From CANMXU01 sp052030545 (GTDB taxonomy: Bacteria > Pseudomonadota > Gammaproteobacteria > Enterobacterales > Alteromonadaceae), in contig NZ_JBPDIH010000002.1 in assembly GCF_052030545.1 (NCBI RefSeq), positions 558,001 to 622,000 on the forward strand: 64,000 bases of DNA, written 5' to 3'. Shown piece after piece: positions 26,579-37,700 of this stretch; position 1 is the first letter of the stretch; each line of letters opens with the position of its first letter. Below the pieces are notes generated by a model that did no database searches, was not told the origin of the DNA, and saw only the letters and a program-made list of their open reading frames with translations. Position numbers and translations under genes: made by a program.

Positions 26579-29500
26579 ATGTTATTTAACGGTTCATTAA
26601 AAACATCTAACCCAATCCGTCAGGCGATTCGTGATAATTACCGCGCCGACGAAAATACAATATTAGATGAGCTGTTACCTATTGCTGAAATTGGTGTCGA
26701 TGCCAAATCGAGAGCATGGGAATTTGCTCGCCAATTAGTGGTTAATATTCGTAAAGACCAAGTAGGTAAAGGTGGTGTTGACGCACTTTTAAATGAATTT
26801 TCGTTATCTACCGAAGAAGGCGTAGTATTAATGTGTCTTGCTGAAGCCTTATTACGCGTGCCTGATAAGAGCACTGCAGATAGCTTAATTCGCGACAAAC
26901 TTGCCGACGGAGACTGGGGCGCACATATAGGTAATAGTGATTCTATATTTGTTAACGCTTCATCATGGGGCTTGTTGTTAACCGGTAAACTAGTTAACTA
27001 CTCTGACACAAAGAAAACCGAACAATTTGGTTTGTTAAAGAAAACCGTTGGTCGATTAGGCGAACCCGTTATTCGTAAAGCAGTGCGTTACGCTATGAAA
27101 ATTATGGGCACACAATTTGTCATGGGCCACACCATAGATAGCGCTATTGAACGTGCCCAAGAAACTGAAGCCAAAGGTTACACCTATTCTTATGATATGT
27201 TAGGTGAAGGTGCTCGCACCATGGCTGATGCCGACCGTTACTTTAATAGCTACATGAGTGCAATAAAAGCTATTGGTAACGCGGCTAACAATAAAGGACC
27301 ACAACAAAGTCCAGGTATCTCCATTAAGCTTTCAGCGATCCACCCTAGGTATGAATTTTCTCACCGCGAACGTGTCATCGAAGAACTTATTCCGCGCTTG
27401 AAAAAGCTTGCTTATGCCGCTAAAGCATACGACATAGGTTTTACGGTTGATGCCGAAGAAGCTAACCGCTTAGACTTATCGTTAGATATTATTGAAGCAG
27501 TATTTACCGACTCAGATTTAGATGGCTGGCATGGTTTTGGTATCGCTGTACAAGCCTACCAAAAACGAGCACTGCAGGTTATCGAATGGATCCGCGACTT
27601 AACCTTAAAAACCAATCGTAAAATGATGGTGCGTTTGGTTAAAGGCGCCTATTGGGATAGCGAAATTAAAGAAAGCCAAGTTGAAGGTTTCGCCGACTTC
27701 CCGGTATTTACCCGCAAGCCCTCAACGGATGTTTCGTATCAAGCCTGTGCTAAGCGTTTACTTGAATATCGCGATAGCATTTACCCACAGTTTGCCACAC
27801 ATAACGCTTATACAGTGGCAACAATTATCGAAATGGCAGACACCACCACAGGTTTTGAATTCCAGCGCTTACACGGCATGGGCGAGTCGTTATACGATCA
27901 AGTCGTAACCGGTAAAAAAGTGCCTTGTCGCGTCTATGCACCTGTTGGTAAACATTCCGATTTACTTGCTTATTTAGTACGCAGGCTACTAGAAAACGGC
28001 GCCAACTCTTCGTTTGTTAACAACATTGTTGATGAAAACATTCCGGTTGAATCCTTACTTGCTGACCCAGTTGAAGTGGTGCAAGCGTGGCAAAATAAAT
28101 ACAACCCGAACATTCCTCAGTCAATTGACATCTATGGTAGTGAACGTAAAAACTCAAAAGGTATCGACTTAACCGATATTGACGATATTAGTGAAATGCG
28201 CGTTACCATTGAAAAACATCAATTAGAGTCGATTGATAAGCCAGAAAAAGACAATATTGAAGCGGTAACCAACCCTGCTAATACCGATGAAGTAGTTGGT
28301 TATATTGAGCATATCTCAGCAAGTCAAATGACAGCGTTAGTTGATAGCGCAGAACAAGCCTTTGATACTTGGTCAAATACACCGGTGGGCGAGCGTGCAA
28401 ACATACTACTAAAAACTGCAGATGCGTTAGAAGCACATCGCGATGAATTAATCGGCTTGTGCATTAAAGAAGCCGGCAAGTCTGTTGGTGATAGTGTTGC
28501 GGAAATTAGAGAAGCTGTCGATTTTTGCCGTTATTATGCCGCCAGAGCACAAGCGCTTTTTCATACCAGCGAAATAGCTTCTCGTGGTGTTGTCTTGTGC
28601 ATTAGCCCTTGGAATTTTCCACTAGCGATTTTCTTAGGCCAAGTCTCTGCTGCAATTGTTACCGGCAATACCGTCATTGCAAAGCCGGCAGAGCAAACCA
28701 GTTTAGTTGCTTTACGTACCATCGAATTAATGCAGCAAGTTGGTTTACCTAAAGGCGTAGTTAATGCCGTTATCGCTCGTGGTAAATTAGTGGGCGAAAC
28801 CATAGTGCCTGATGAACGCATTCAAGCCGTTATGTTTACCGGTTCTACCGAGACAGGCAGTTGGATTTCGCAAAAACTTGCCCAGCGTCAAGGTGAGCCT
28901 GTGCCGCTAATTGCCGAAACCGGTGGTCAAAACTGTATGATAGTTGACTCTACCGCCCTACCCGAGCAAGTGGTTGACGATGTTATCACTTCTGGCTTTC
29001 AAAGTGCGGGTCAACGCTGCTCGGCATTACGGGTATTATTTTTACAAGACGATGTCGCCGATAAAATCATCACGATGATCAAAGGCGCGATGCAAGAGCT
29101 AACCGTTGGTGACCCAGCGTGGTTAACCAGCGATGTTGGCCCCGTGATTGATAAAAAAGCCCTCAATGCTTTAAACCAACATGTTGACTATTTAAACGAT
29201 AAAGCGATTTTGCATTACAGCTGTGATACTTCCACCATCAAGGGCGATGCTCATAACTTCTTTGCGCCACGCCTTTATGAAATTGAGCACTTGTCATTAT
29301 TGAAAAAAGAAGTGTTTGGTCCGATTGTGCATATCGTACGTTATCAAGCCAACCAACTTGAGCAAGTTATCGAACAAGTTAATGGCACCGGTTTTGGTTT
29401 AACTATGGGTATTCATACCCGTATTGAAGAAAAAAGCCGATACTTAGCCGCTCGTTCGCGTGCCGGTAATGTCTATGTTAACCGCAATATGATTGGCGCA

Positions 29501-30379
29501 GTTGTTGGGGTGCAACCTTTTGGTGGTCGAGGGCTTTCTGGTACCGGTCCAAAAGCTGGTGGGCCACAATATTTAACGACGCTTGTTAAAGAGAAAACTA
29601 GCTATCAAGATACACCATTGTCTGAAGCAGAGCATAGTCAATTGTTAGCGGATATTGAACAAGCAAAAGGCAATAGTGCAACGATTAATACGACAGCAAG
29701 CTTAGCCAAACAAAGCGAAGTACCGTGGTCTTTTGTACCGCTAAATAATAAGCTGTCTATTTTGCGTCAATTGTTAGCGAGTTTAGCTTCAAATAAAGTG
29801 GTTATTGCTCAAGAAGCGCAGTTACCACAAGTGCTGCAAGAAGTGCGTAGTCAGTTATTAGTGATTGAAAAAACACTAGCAACACCAAAAGTACTGCCAG
29901 GGCCGACAGGCGAGTCTAATATTTTATATTTAGAGTCTCGTGGCACATTAGCCTGTATTCGTTGTCAGCAAACCAGCTTCAGCTTTTGGCTAAACGCACT
30001 CTTTTCAGCGCTAGCAAGCGGCAATTGCTTAATTGCTGTGGTGGATAAAGCTTTTGCACAAGAAACGCAAACCATTGCCAATTTATTGAAAGAATTAGGG
30101 TTGCCTGAAGGTGTATTCCAAGTCACTGGGCTTAATAATATCGAGCATGTTCTAAACGCGCCAAGTTTAGCTGGTACCATTATTGAGCAAACCAGCCCAT
30201 TTAAACGTTTTTCTGGCGAGCTTATTGCCGCGCGCAGCGGTGCAATTTTGCCTCTATTAACAAACATTAATAAGCAGGATTTATTTGAGCGTTTAACGAC
30301 AGAGAAAACCATTACCATAGATACAACAGCAGCGGGTGGTAATGCCTCACTAATGACAATGGAGTCGAATGTTAGTTAG
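26579..30379 (+). CDS. putA: Bifunctional proline dehydrogenase / glutamate-semialdehyde dehydrogenase PutA
   Basis: A 1266-residue enzyme oxidising proline to glutamate in two steps, with FAD then NAD+. The ATG at 26579 has an AAGGTG Shine-Dalgarno; a TTG at 26552 is the alternative. There is no N-terminal ribbon-helix-helix, so this PutA should not bind DNA itself. The PRODH barrel covers roughly residues 80-480 (SPGISIKLSAIHPRYE; AEEANRLDLSLDII; RLVKGAYWDSEIK). The ALDH domain follows (CISPWNFPLAIFLGQ) with Glu780 in AETGGQN and catalytic Cys814 in SAGQRCSA. About 200 residues at the C-terminus resemble a second, inactive ALDH-like domain, as in class-B PutA. Confidence 0.96.
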   Translation: MLFNGSLKTSNPIRQAIRDNYRADENTILDELLPIAEIGVDAKSRAWEFARQLVVNIRKDQVGKGGVDALLNEFSLSTEEGVVLMCLAEALLRVPDKSTADSLIRDKLADGDWGAHIGNSDSIFVNASSWGLLLTGKLVNYSDTKKTEQFGLLKKTVGRLGEPVIRKAVRYAMKIMGTQFVMGHTIDSAIERAQETEAKGYTYSYDMLGEGARTMADADRYFNSYMSAIKAIGNAANNKGPQQSPGISIKLSAIHPRYEFSHRERVIEELIPRLKKLAYAAKAYDIGFTVDAEEANRLDLSLDIIEAVFTDSDLDGWHGFGIAVQAYQKRALQVIEWIRDLTLKTNRKMMVRLVKGAYWDSEIKESQVEGFADFPVFTRKPSTDVSYQACAKRLLEYRDSIYPQFATHNAYTVATIIEMADTTTGFEFQRLHGMGESLYDQVVTGKKVPCRVYAPVGKHSDLLAYLVRRLLENGANSSFVNNIVDENIPVESLLADPVEVVQAWQNKYNPNIPQSIDIYGSERKNSKGIDLTDIDDISEMRVTIEKHQLESIDKPEKDNIEAVTNPANTDEVVGYIEHISASQMTALVDSAEQAFDTWSNTPVGERANILLKTADALEAHRDELIGLCIKEAGKSVGDSVAEIREAVDFCRYYAARAQALFHTSEIASRGVVLCISPWNFPLAIFLGQVSAAIVTGNTVIAKPAEQTSLVALRTIELMQQVGLPKGVVNAVIARGKLVGETIVPDERIQAVMFTGSTETGSWISQKLAQRQGEPVPLIAETGGQNCMIVDSTALPEQVVDDVITSGFQSAGQRCSALRVLFLQDDVADKIITMIKGAMQELTVGDPAWLTSDVGPVIDKKALNALNQHVDYLNDKAILHYSCDTSTIKGDAHNFFAPRLYEIEHLSLLKKEVFGPIVHIVRYQANQLEQVIEQVNGTGFGLTMGIHTRIEEKSRYLAARSRAGNVYVNRNMIGAVVGVQPFGGRGLSGTGPKAGGPQYLTTLVKEKTSYQDTPLSEAEHSQLLADIEQAKGNSATINTTASLAKQSEVPWSFVPLNNKLSILRQLLASLASNKVVIAQEAQLPQVLQEVRSQLLVIEKTLATPKVLPGPTGESNILYLESRGTLACIRCQQTSFSFWLNALFSALASGNCLIAVVDKAFAQETQTIANLLKELGLPEGVFQVTGLNNIEHVLNAPSLAGTIIEQTSPFKRFSGELIAARSGAILPLLTNINKQDLFERLTTEKTITIDTTAAGGNASLMTMESNVS

Positions 30380-30404
30380 CAAACGACGAACATCACTTTA
30401 AAAA

Positions 30405-30436
30405 CAAAAAACGAGCAATAAATTGCTCGTTTTTTT
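30405..30436. terminator. Bidirectional terminator between putA and the GGDEF-EAL gene
   Basis: ACGAGCAAT, an AA loop and ATTGCTCGT form a perfect 9-bp stem with A6 before and T6 after. It serves putA and, on the other strand, the GGDEF-EAL gene. Confidence 0.92.
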
Positions 30437-30462
30437 ATTTTTTAGCCAATCTTTTAACTTGT

Positions 30463-30546
30463 AGCTTTTAACTTTTCACTTATAGCTTTTCACTTTTAGC
30501 TTTTCACTTTTAGCTTTTAGCTTTTAGCTTTTAGCTTTTAGCTTTT
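30463..30546. repeat. Heptanucleotide tandem array 3 (AGCTTTT / CACTTTT)
   Basis: Twelve 7-bp units: AGCTTTT, AACTTTT, CACTTAT, AGCTTTT, CACTTTT, AGCTTTT, CACTTTT, then five AGCTTTT. It ends 13 bp before the stop codon of the minus-strand GGDEF-EAL gene and precedes that gene's terminator. Same unit and same position as array 2 at 23342. Confidence 0.97.
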
Positions 30547-30559
30547 AAAACGCTAATTT

Positions 30560-33142
30560 TTATCTTTGCGATAATAACAAATAATCGTCAGTATCTTTGG
30601 CCGGCATAGGTTTAGCAAAATAGTAACCTTGCCCGTAAATACAATCCATACGTGTTAAAAACTGAGCATCGTCTAAGTTTTCTATGCCTTCACCAATCGT
30701 GGCCATTTGCAAGTTAGTCGCTAAATCGACAATGGTTTTTATAATGGCGCGGTGACTGCGATCTTGATTAATATTATTGATAAATGAGCGGTCTATTTTG
30801 AGCACATCAATCGGAAAGCGATGTAAATAACTTAAACTTGAATAGCCGGTACCAAAGTCATCCAACAGAATTTTAACGCCAAGCTTTTTCAGTGCTTGCA
30901 TGTTTTTCAGTACCATTTCGCTATTTTCAAGTAAAGCACGTTCAGTTAGTTCAACTCGAAGATTACTGGCGGAAACACCGGTTTTTTCAATTATCGCTTT
31001 AACATCTTCGACTAAGGATGAACTAAAAAAGTGATTACAAAATAAATTACAACTCACGTATAAGTCGTGACGCCCAAGGCTTTCTTGCCAGTGCTTTAGC
31101 TGCAAACAAGACTTTTCTAATATTTGCATATCAATTGCCATCACTAGGCCGGTCTCTTCCGCTAATGGAATAAACTCATTCGGATATACAAAGCCGCGTT
31201 TGCTGCTATTCCAACGCGCTAACGCTTCAAAACCAACCGCTCTTTGGTTGGTAAGATTGATAATTGGCTGAAAATACGGGATAAATTCTTGTAGAGCGAT
31301 TGCTTCACGTAAGTCGGTTTCGAGTTTTAACGCATTTTGCACTTTTTTATGCATACTCGAATCAAAAACTTCATAACGCCCTTTGCCTTTATCTTTAGCA
31401 TGATACATCGCGGTATCGGCATCACGCAGCATAATATCGGCTGAATTATAACGGTCGTCACTAAATAACAAACCGATACTGGTACCAATAAATACCGACT
31501 GCTTTTCGACATCAAATGGCGTTTGTAAAAGCTCAGTAATACGCTGGGCAACATCAAAAGCTTCGCGCTTTGACTCTAAATCTTCAATTAAAATAACAAA
31601 CTCGTCTCCCCCTAAACGGGCAACGGTATCTTTATCTCGCACTATTTTTGTTAACTCTCGCGATACGATACGCAAAAGTTGATCGCCAGCGTGATGTCCT
31701 AAGCTATCATTAACCACCTTAAAGCGATCAAGATCTAAAAATAATACCGCAAAATTGAATTCTGGCTTTCTGCGTCGACATGCTATGGCATGATCTAATA
31801 AATCGAGGAAAATCGTACGGTTAGGTAAGCCGGTTAAACTATCATGTGAAGCCGCGTGTTTTAATTGCTCTTCCGCCTGCTTTCTTTGTTTAATTTCTTC
31901 TTCAAGTGCTGCTGTTCGGTATTTAACCTGCTGCTCAAGTAAATCATGAGAGCGGCGCTCTACATCAAGCGCATCGCGTCGTTTAATCGCAATAGCCACA
32001 TGATGAGCAACAAAGTTAAGCAACTCAGCATCTTGTACATTATAGCTTATGTCTTTTCGGTAGCTTTGAATGACCATAGCACCGATAGTGTCGTCCCCTT
32101 GTCGAAGCGGTACCCCAATCCATGAGTTCGTTTCAGGCTGTGGCAAGTGCGCCTCACCTTGCTCGTATAACGCAAACATCTCTTCGTAGGACAACAGCAG
32201 GGTTTTGCCTTTTCTTATGACAAGATCAGAAAAGCTATTGCCAAACTTACGCGGCGCGTAGTCTTGTGGTGTTTCAAGTGCATTTTGATCGACATAATAG
32301 ACATAAGACAACATTTTTTTGTCTGGACTAAATTTCACAATGAAAAAGTTAGCAGCATTAATAAGCTGACCAACGATGTTGTGAACCTGTCGATAAAATT
32401 CATCGATATTTATAGCTGCATCGTTGGTGAGCTCTGAGATGCGATACAAAGATTCTTGCAACAATTCTGACTTTTCTCGATCTCGAATTTGCTGCATTAA
32501 TTCGCGCGTTCTAGCATCGACCGCTTTTTGCAAACGGTCTCGGTCTTGTAGCCTAACCATCGCTGTGACGATATGCTGGGCGGTGTAGGTAAGCAGCTCT
32601 AAATCTTGATCGTTGTAACGATTATTATCGTCATAGCTTTGCACCGCCATCACGCCAATCACAAAGCCGTCGTTCATTAACGGCACGCCTAACCAATCAG
32701 TACCTTGAGTGCCTATGCCGGAAATTAACTCTTTTTGATGCAGTAAATCGATTAACGATGGGGTGGCTAACAGTGGTTGTGCTGACTCAATAATAAGGTG
32801 AGTTAATGAGCCATCAAAGTCGTGATAAGAAAAAATACCGTCTGGTTTTTCATCTTTTTGGTCAACATGATATACAAATTCAAGCGTAGATAAGGTTTGA
32901 TCGTACATGACGATATAAAAATTTTCCGCCACCATTAAGGAGCAAATTACACCATGCACCTGTGCAAAAAAAGCATTTAAATCTGCACAACTGTTCGATA
33001 ACTGGTTTAATTTAAAAAGTGCGGTATAGCGATCTTGTAGGCTTTGATATTTTTCTGCTAAAGACAAACTACTGTTGGGATCAAAAGCGTGTTGACTCTT
33101 ATTTTCACTAATAATATCTTTTAAAGGTGACTTCATAGGCAA
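30560..33142 (-). CDS. Cyclic-di-GMP signalling protein with GAF-GAF-GGDEF-EAL domains
   Basis: An 860-residue soluble protein. Two GAF sensor domains (about residues 38-200 and 228-390) are similar to each other (WLGVPLMNDGFVIGVMAVQSY; WIGVPLRQGDDTIGAMVIQSY), each followed by a coiled coil. The GGDEF domain carries an intact RLGGDEF (~509-515) and the EAL domain an intact EALARW (~639), with the later DDFGTGYSSLSYL motif, so both synthesis and breakdown of c-di-GMP are possible. No membrane segment or signal peptide. The start is uncertain: TTG at 33142 sits 11 bp after AGGAG, while the ATG at 33136 is 17 bp away. Confidence 0.93.
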   Translation of the reverse strand: MPMKSPLKDIISENKSQHAFDPNSSLSLAEKYQSLQDRYTALFKLNQLSNSCADLNAFFAQVHGVICSLMVAENFYIVMYDQTLSTLEFVYHVDQKDEKPDGIFSYHDFDGSLTHLIIESAQPLLATPSLIDLLHQKELISGIGTQGTDWLGVPLMNDGFVIGVMAVQSYDDNNRYNDQDLELLTYTAQHIVTAMVRLQDRDRLQKAVDARTRELMQQIRDREKSELLQESLYRISELTNDAAINIDEFYRQVHNIVGQLINAANFFIVKFSPDKKMLSYVYYVDQNALETPQDYAPRKFGNSFSDLVIRKGKTLLLSYEEMFALYEQGEAHLPQPETNSWIGVPLRQGDDTIGAMVIQSYRKDISYNVQDAELLNFVAHHVAIAIKRRDALDVERRSHDLLEQQVKYRTAALEEEIKQRKQAEEQLKHAASHDSLTGLPNRTIFLDLLDHAIACRRRKPEFNFAVLFLDLDRFKVVNDSLGHHAGDQLLRIVSRELTKIVRDKDTVARLGGDEFVILIEDLESKREAFDVAQRITELLQTPFDVEKQSVFIGTSIGLLFSDDRYNSADIMLRDADTAMYHAKDKGKGRYEVFDSSMHKKVQNALKLETDLREAIALQEFIPYFQPIINLTNQRAVGFEALARWNSSKRGFVYPNEFIPLAEETGLVMAIDMQILEKSCLQLKHWQESLGRHDLYVSCNLFCNHFFSSSLVEDVKAIIEKTGVSASNLRVELTERALLENSEMVLKNMQALKKLGVKILLDDFGTGYSSLSYLHRFPIDVLKIDRSFINNINQDRSHRAIIKTIVDLATNLQMATIGEGIENLDDAQFLTRMDCIYGQGYYFAKPMPAKDTDDYLLLSQR

Positions 33143-33290
33143 AAAACCAACAACTCCTTATAAAACAGCTAATTAAAAAATTTTTATTTAAAATAAATAG
33201 TAAAATAATACGCAGATGAGCATTTAACTATAAAGTAAAATGCTCGTATTTAGAATAAGTTTATTGAACAAATTTACAACACCATAGTGA

Positions 33291-33596
33291 TTACTGCTCA
33301 CTAAGTCGTTCTTTTCTTTGACGTTCTTTTTCTTCAACTTTTGCTTTATTGCCACACACTAAATCTTGCTTAGCGTCACGGTAGTAACGTAATTCAACGC
33401 AGTCTTTTTGATAACGTCGTTCAAGCTCACTTCGTATAACAATATTGCCACGAGCTTGTTCCATTTGTCTTTTAAGTATTTTACATTGCTGCAATTCTTC
33501 GGCGGCAACAGTTACATTTTCACAAGGGTCTTCTTTTAAAGCACAACCAGAAAGCGTGATAGCTGAACATAGAGATACAAATAGGAGAGGTTTCAT
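33291..33596 (-). CDS. Small hypothetical lipoprotein
   Basis: About 101 residues from the ATG at 33596; an ATG at 33620 would add eight. The N-terminus MKPLLFVSLCSAITLSGC ends in a lipobox (LSGC, Cys18). The mature part is charged and predicted helical, with Cys residues (DPCENV, QQCKIL, KDCVEL, LVCGNK) that could form two disulphides, and a basic Lys/Glu-rich tail. I do not recognise the family. It stands alone between the GGDEF-EAL gene and the oxygenase gene. Confidence 0.65.
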   Translation of the reverse strand: MKPLLFVSLCSAITLSGCALKEDPCENVTVAAEELQQCKILKRQMEQARGNIVIRSELERRYQKDCVELRYYRDAKQDLVCGNKAKVEEKERQRKERLSEQ

Positions 33597-33797
33597 AGAG
33601 TCACTTATATTATTTATCATTTCCTTTATTTCTCGATTATAACGAGGTAAAAGCTTAGGCGATAGCTTTAGTTTTTGTTCTTTTAAACTTTATCGCTGTA
33701 ATTTATAAGCCTTTTCTTTGAGCGCATTTTGCTAATTCAATTTTACCGACTAAAATTAGTGGCAGTGACAGAACCATAAAAAGAATTCAGGCTTACC

Positions 33798-34637
33798 ATG
33801 AAAGTTCACGTTGTCGATTATTTAGCCCAAGACGCACCCAAACGCTTTGTTGAAAGTTTAAAAAGTTCAGGCTTTGGTGTGCTTATTAACCACCCTATTC
33901 CGCAAAACCTAGTAGATTCGATCTATCGAGATTGGTACACATTTTTTCACCGAGAAAGTAAACATGACTATGCCTTTGACGTTGAAAAGCAAGACGGTTT
34001 TTTTTCCTGTCAAATATCAGAAACGGCAAAAGGTCATCAAGTTAAAGACATTAAAGAGTATTATCATGTTTACCCCTGGGGCCGTATTCCTGACGAGTTA
34101 AGCGACGATATTTTATCTTATTACCAACTTGCCTCAGAGCTAGCGCAAGAACTGCTAACTTGGGTTGAAGCGCATAGCCCTGCCGATGTTGCCATTGGCT
34201 ATTCAGAGCCGTTAGCTAATATGATAAAAAACACACCAAATACGCTGTTGCGCGTATTGCATTATCCGCCACTGACCGGCGAAGAAGAGCCAGGTGCTAT
34301 TCGAGCTGCTGCCCATGAAGATATTAATTTACTGACTATCTTACCCGCGGCTAACGAACCCGGTTTACAAGTTCAAGCACCTGACGGTTCATGGCTCGAT
34401 GTGCCAGCTGATTTTGGTCATTTAATTATTAATATTGGTGACATGTTACAAGAAGCATCTGGTGGCTACTTTCCATCGACATCACACAGAGTGATGAACC
34501 CGACTGGCGACGCAGCAAAAAAACCAAGAATTTCACTGCCGCTATTTTTGCATCCAAGAAGTGAAGTGGTGTTATCTGAAAAACACACCCAAGCGAGTTA
34601 CTTATTAGAGCGACTAAAAGAATTAGGCGTCAAATAA
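33798..34637 (+). CDS. Isopenicillin-N-synthase-like 2-oxoglutarate/Fe(II) oxygenase
   Basis: A 279-residue enzyme of the non-haem iron oxygenase superfamily. The facial triad is His173-x-Asp175 (HEDINLLTIL) and His230 (STSHRV); Arg in KPRISLPLF is the co-substrate anchor (RxS). The N-terminal DIOX_N region has FGVLINHPIPQNLVDSI. Such proteins hydroxylate or desaturate small molecules; the substrate is not predictable. The gene stands alone with its own terminator and converges with the RND operon. Confidence 0.9.
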   Translation: MKVHVVDYLAQDAPKRFVESLKSSGFGVLINHPIPQNLVDSIYRDWYTFFHRESKHDYAFDVEKQDGFFSCQISETAKGHQVKDIKEYYHVYPWGRIPDELSDDILSYYQLASELAQELLTWVEAHSPADVAIGYSEPLANMIKNTPNTLLRVLHYPPLTGEEEPGAIRAAAHEDINLLTILPAANEPGLQVQAPDGSWLDVPADFGHLIINIGDMLQEASGGYFPSTSHRVMNPTGDAAKKPRISLPLFLHPRSEVVLSEKHTQASYLLERLKELGVK

Positions 34638-34678
34638 GTTAAAGTATTTAAATCACACGTTTTACCAAGTTGAAAATG

Positions 34679-34706
34679 AAAAAGCCATCAAAATTGATGG
34701 CTTTTT
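34679..34706. terminator. Bidirectional terminator between the oxygenase gene and the RND operon
   Basis: GCCATCA and TGATGGC form a 7-bp stem with an AAAT loop, flanked by A5 and T5. It serves both converging transcripts. Confidence 0.88.
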
Positions 34707-34727
34707 ATTGCGCTTAACATTTCATTA

Positions 34728-37700
34728 TTAAGCTTTTTGTTCAGTCACCACTTTGTGACCAAAAAATCCTTTAATTGCATTAATTAAACGTCGCATTTGC
34801 TTTTTAATATCTTCAATAATCACATATAAACTTGGGATCAAGCCTAAAGTCACAATGGTCGCAAATAACACGCCAAAAGCTAAAGATACCGCCATAGGAA
34901 TAACGATTTTAGCCTGCATGCTGGTTTCAAAAAATACAATAGGTACTAAGCCCATAAAGGTTGTAATAGACGTTAACATGATCGCTCTAAAGCGTTTAGT
35001 ACCTGCATATACCACCGCTTTTTTGAGCGGTATGCCTGCTTTTCTGGCGTTGTTAACATAGTCCACCATCACCAGCGAGTCGTTCACCACCACACCTGCG
35101 GCAGCTAAAATACCAAAGACTGATAAGGCGTTTAAATCCATACCTAAGATCAAATGCCCAAACACGGCGCCAATGACACCAAACGGAATAACCACCATGA
35201 TCATCATCGCTTGTGAATACGATTTTAACGGTATCGCCAAGAGTGAGAAAATAACCATTAACGAGATGGCAAAATCTCTTAACTGATCATTGGCACTATC
35301 AAGCTCTTCTTGAATACGACCAGAAACCTCACTTTTCACTAGCGGATATTGACGTAACAACTCAGGAATAAAGTTATCGCGAATATCTTTGGCTACTTCA
35401 AATGGCTCAACTTGGTCTGCGTCGACACTTGCCCAAACGTTAATAGTACGATTACCATTTTCTCGGCGAATACGAGTTACGCCATCGGTTAAGTGAATAT
35501 TCGCCAGTTCAGACAAGGGTAATTCAGCACCATTTGGCGCTTGGATCATCACTTCGTCAACATGGCCAATCGAGCTGCGTTGCCCTTCAGGATAACGCAC
35601 CATCACTTTAATTTCTTCGGTATCACGTAAAATGCGTTGTGCTTCTAGCCCATAAAAGCTGTGGTTAACTTGCGAGGCAACATCAGCCAAGGTCAACCCT
35701 AAACTATACGCCAAAGGTTTTAGTTCAAACTGCACTTCTTTGGCACTGGTTTGACGACTATCATTCACATCGCCGACACCTTTCAAGGTATTAAGCTTGG
35801 CTTTCAATTCTTTAGCCGCCGCTAGCAGCTGAGCGTCATTTTTACTTTCTAAACGAAAAGCAATATCACCATCTTCACGGCCACCACCAAACAAGTTGTC
35901 GTCGATAGAAAACGATTTCACCCCAGGTAATGTTGGGATCGCTTTACGCCATAAATCAGCTAATGCAAAGGTGTCCATCGCACGCACTTCAGGTTCAACA
36001 AGTTTCACCATAATACGTGCACTAGTGCGACTGCGTAGATCTACCTGCATATCAGCGATCATAGGTTTGCCATGCTCTTGCACTATGTCTTTATCGACTT
36101 GATATAAAATTTTCTCTACCGTTAGCACAGTATCTAAGGTTGATTGCTCGGACGCATCGACATTCATTTCAATACTGACACGTGGAAAATCGTGGGGAAT
36201 TTTAGGCTGACCAACAAAACGAATTAAACCTCCGCTGAATAAGCCGGCACTTAATAACATGATGCTAATAAAAAACATCAAGACACCGTATCGATACTTA
36301 ATACACACTTCTAATGAAGGGCGATAGACATTTTCGATAACGTGTTTTAAGCCTCGATCTACCGCAGCGCGTAATCGGTCAAGTGGGTTATTAGCATTAA
36401 ACTTTTTCACTTTCATATTTGCCAAATGCGCTGGCAGAATAAGCTTTGATTCAATTAATGAAAAGATCAGACAAAAAATGACGACAAAACCAATTGACTG
36501 ACCAAAGGCCGAGGAAGGCCCGTCATCTAACGCTAGCGGTACAAATACGGCGATTGTTGTCAGTACGCCAAAGGTCGCTGGCATAGCAACACGTTTTACC
36601 CCGCGAATAACATTTTCGGTACTGTGACCATGCTCTTCAATTTCATCGTGGGCACTTTCCCCCATGACGATGGCATCATCAACGACAATGCCGAGTACTA
36701 AAATAAAGGCAAATAAGCTGGTCACATTAATGGTGACGTTAACAAATTCCATTGGCATCATCAGTAATGTCCCAAGGAAACACACTGGCAAGCCCATCAT
36801 TACCCAAAATGCTAAGCGAATGCGTAAGAACAACGCCAGCATTAAGAACACTAATAAACCACCACTGATCATGTTGTCGATCATCATGTTCAATCGACCT
36901 TCAACGTAGTAGGTAAAATCCACCCAGTTTTCTAATTGTACGCCCTCAGGTAAGGCCGCATTTTTTTCTGCCACATATTTATTGATGACATTGGCAACAT
37001 CGGTCATGCTTTGATTGTCAGCCGCGCCAATAAAAAGTGTGACGGAGTTTTTGCCGTTAAATTTTGAATACTGTAAGCCTTCTTCAAAGCCGTCATTAAT
37101 GGTTGCAATTTCACCTAACAGTATTTTACTGCCATCCGCTAAGGTAATAACTGGAATACGTTCAAATTCATGGCCACGATAGGCTTGATTTTCAACACGT
37201 AAATTAATATAGCCATTTTCAGCGCGAATTTGTCCTGCTGACATATTGCGTGAATAATTGCGTACCGCGTTGGCAACGTCATTAAAACTTAGGTTGAACT
37301 CGCGTAGTTTATCTTTACTAACTTCAACTGAGATTTCATAGCCTAAACCACTGAAAAATTCAGAGACATTAATCAGCGGTAATTGCTGAATTTCATCATG
37401 AATTCTGCGGCCTAATTCTTTCAGCTCAACATTATCCATATCGCCATAAAGGCTGATATACATAACTTCTTGACGGTATTGTTCACGTTCAACTTTTAAA
37501 CGTTCCATACCATCAGGAAAGGTTGGAATCGAGTCGATTTGTGTTTTGACTTCTTCTAAGACAATTTGCGGGTCGTAGGCTTCATCAACACGAAACCAAC
37601 CATTTGAGTAACCACGGTTTGAATAGGTAATAACGCGCTCTAAGCCTTGAACTGACTCTAACGCTTCTTCGATTTTAATGGTAATGCCTTCTTCCACTTC

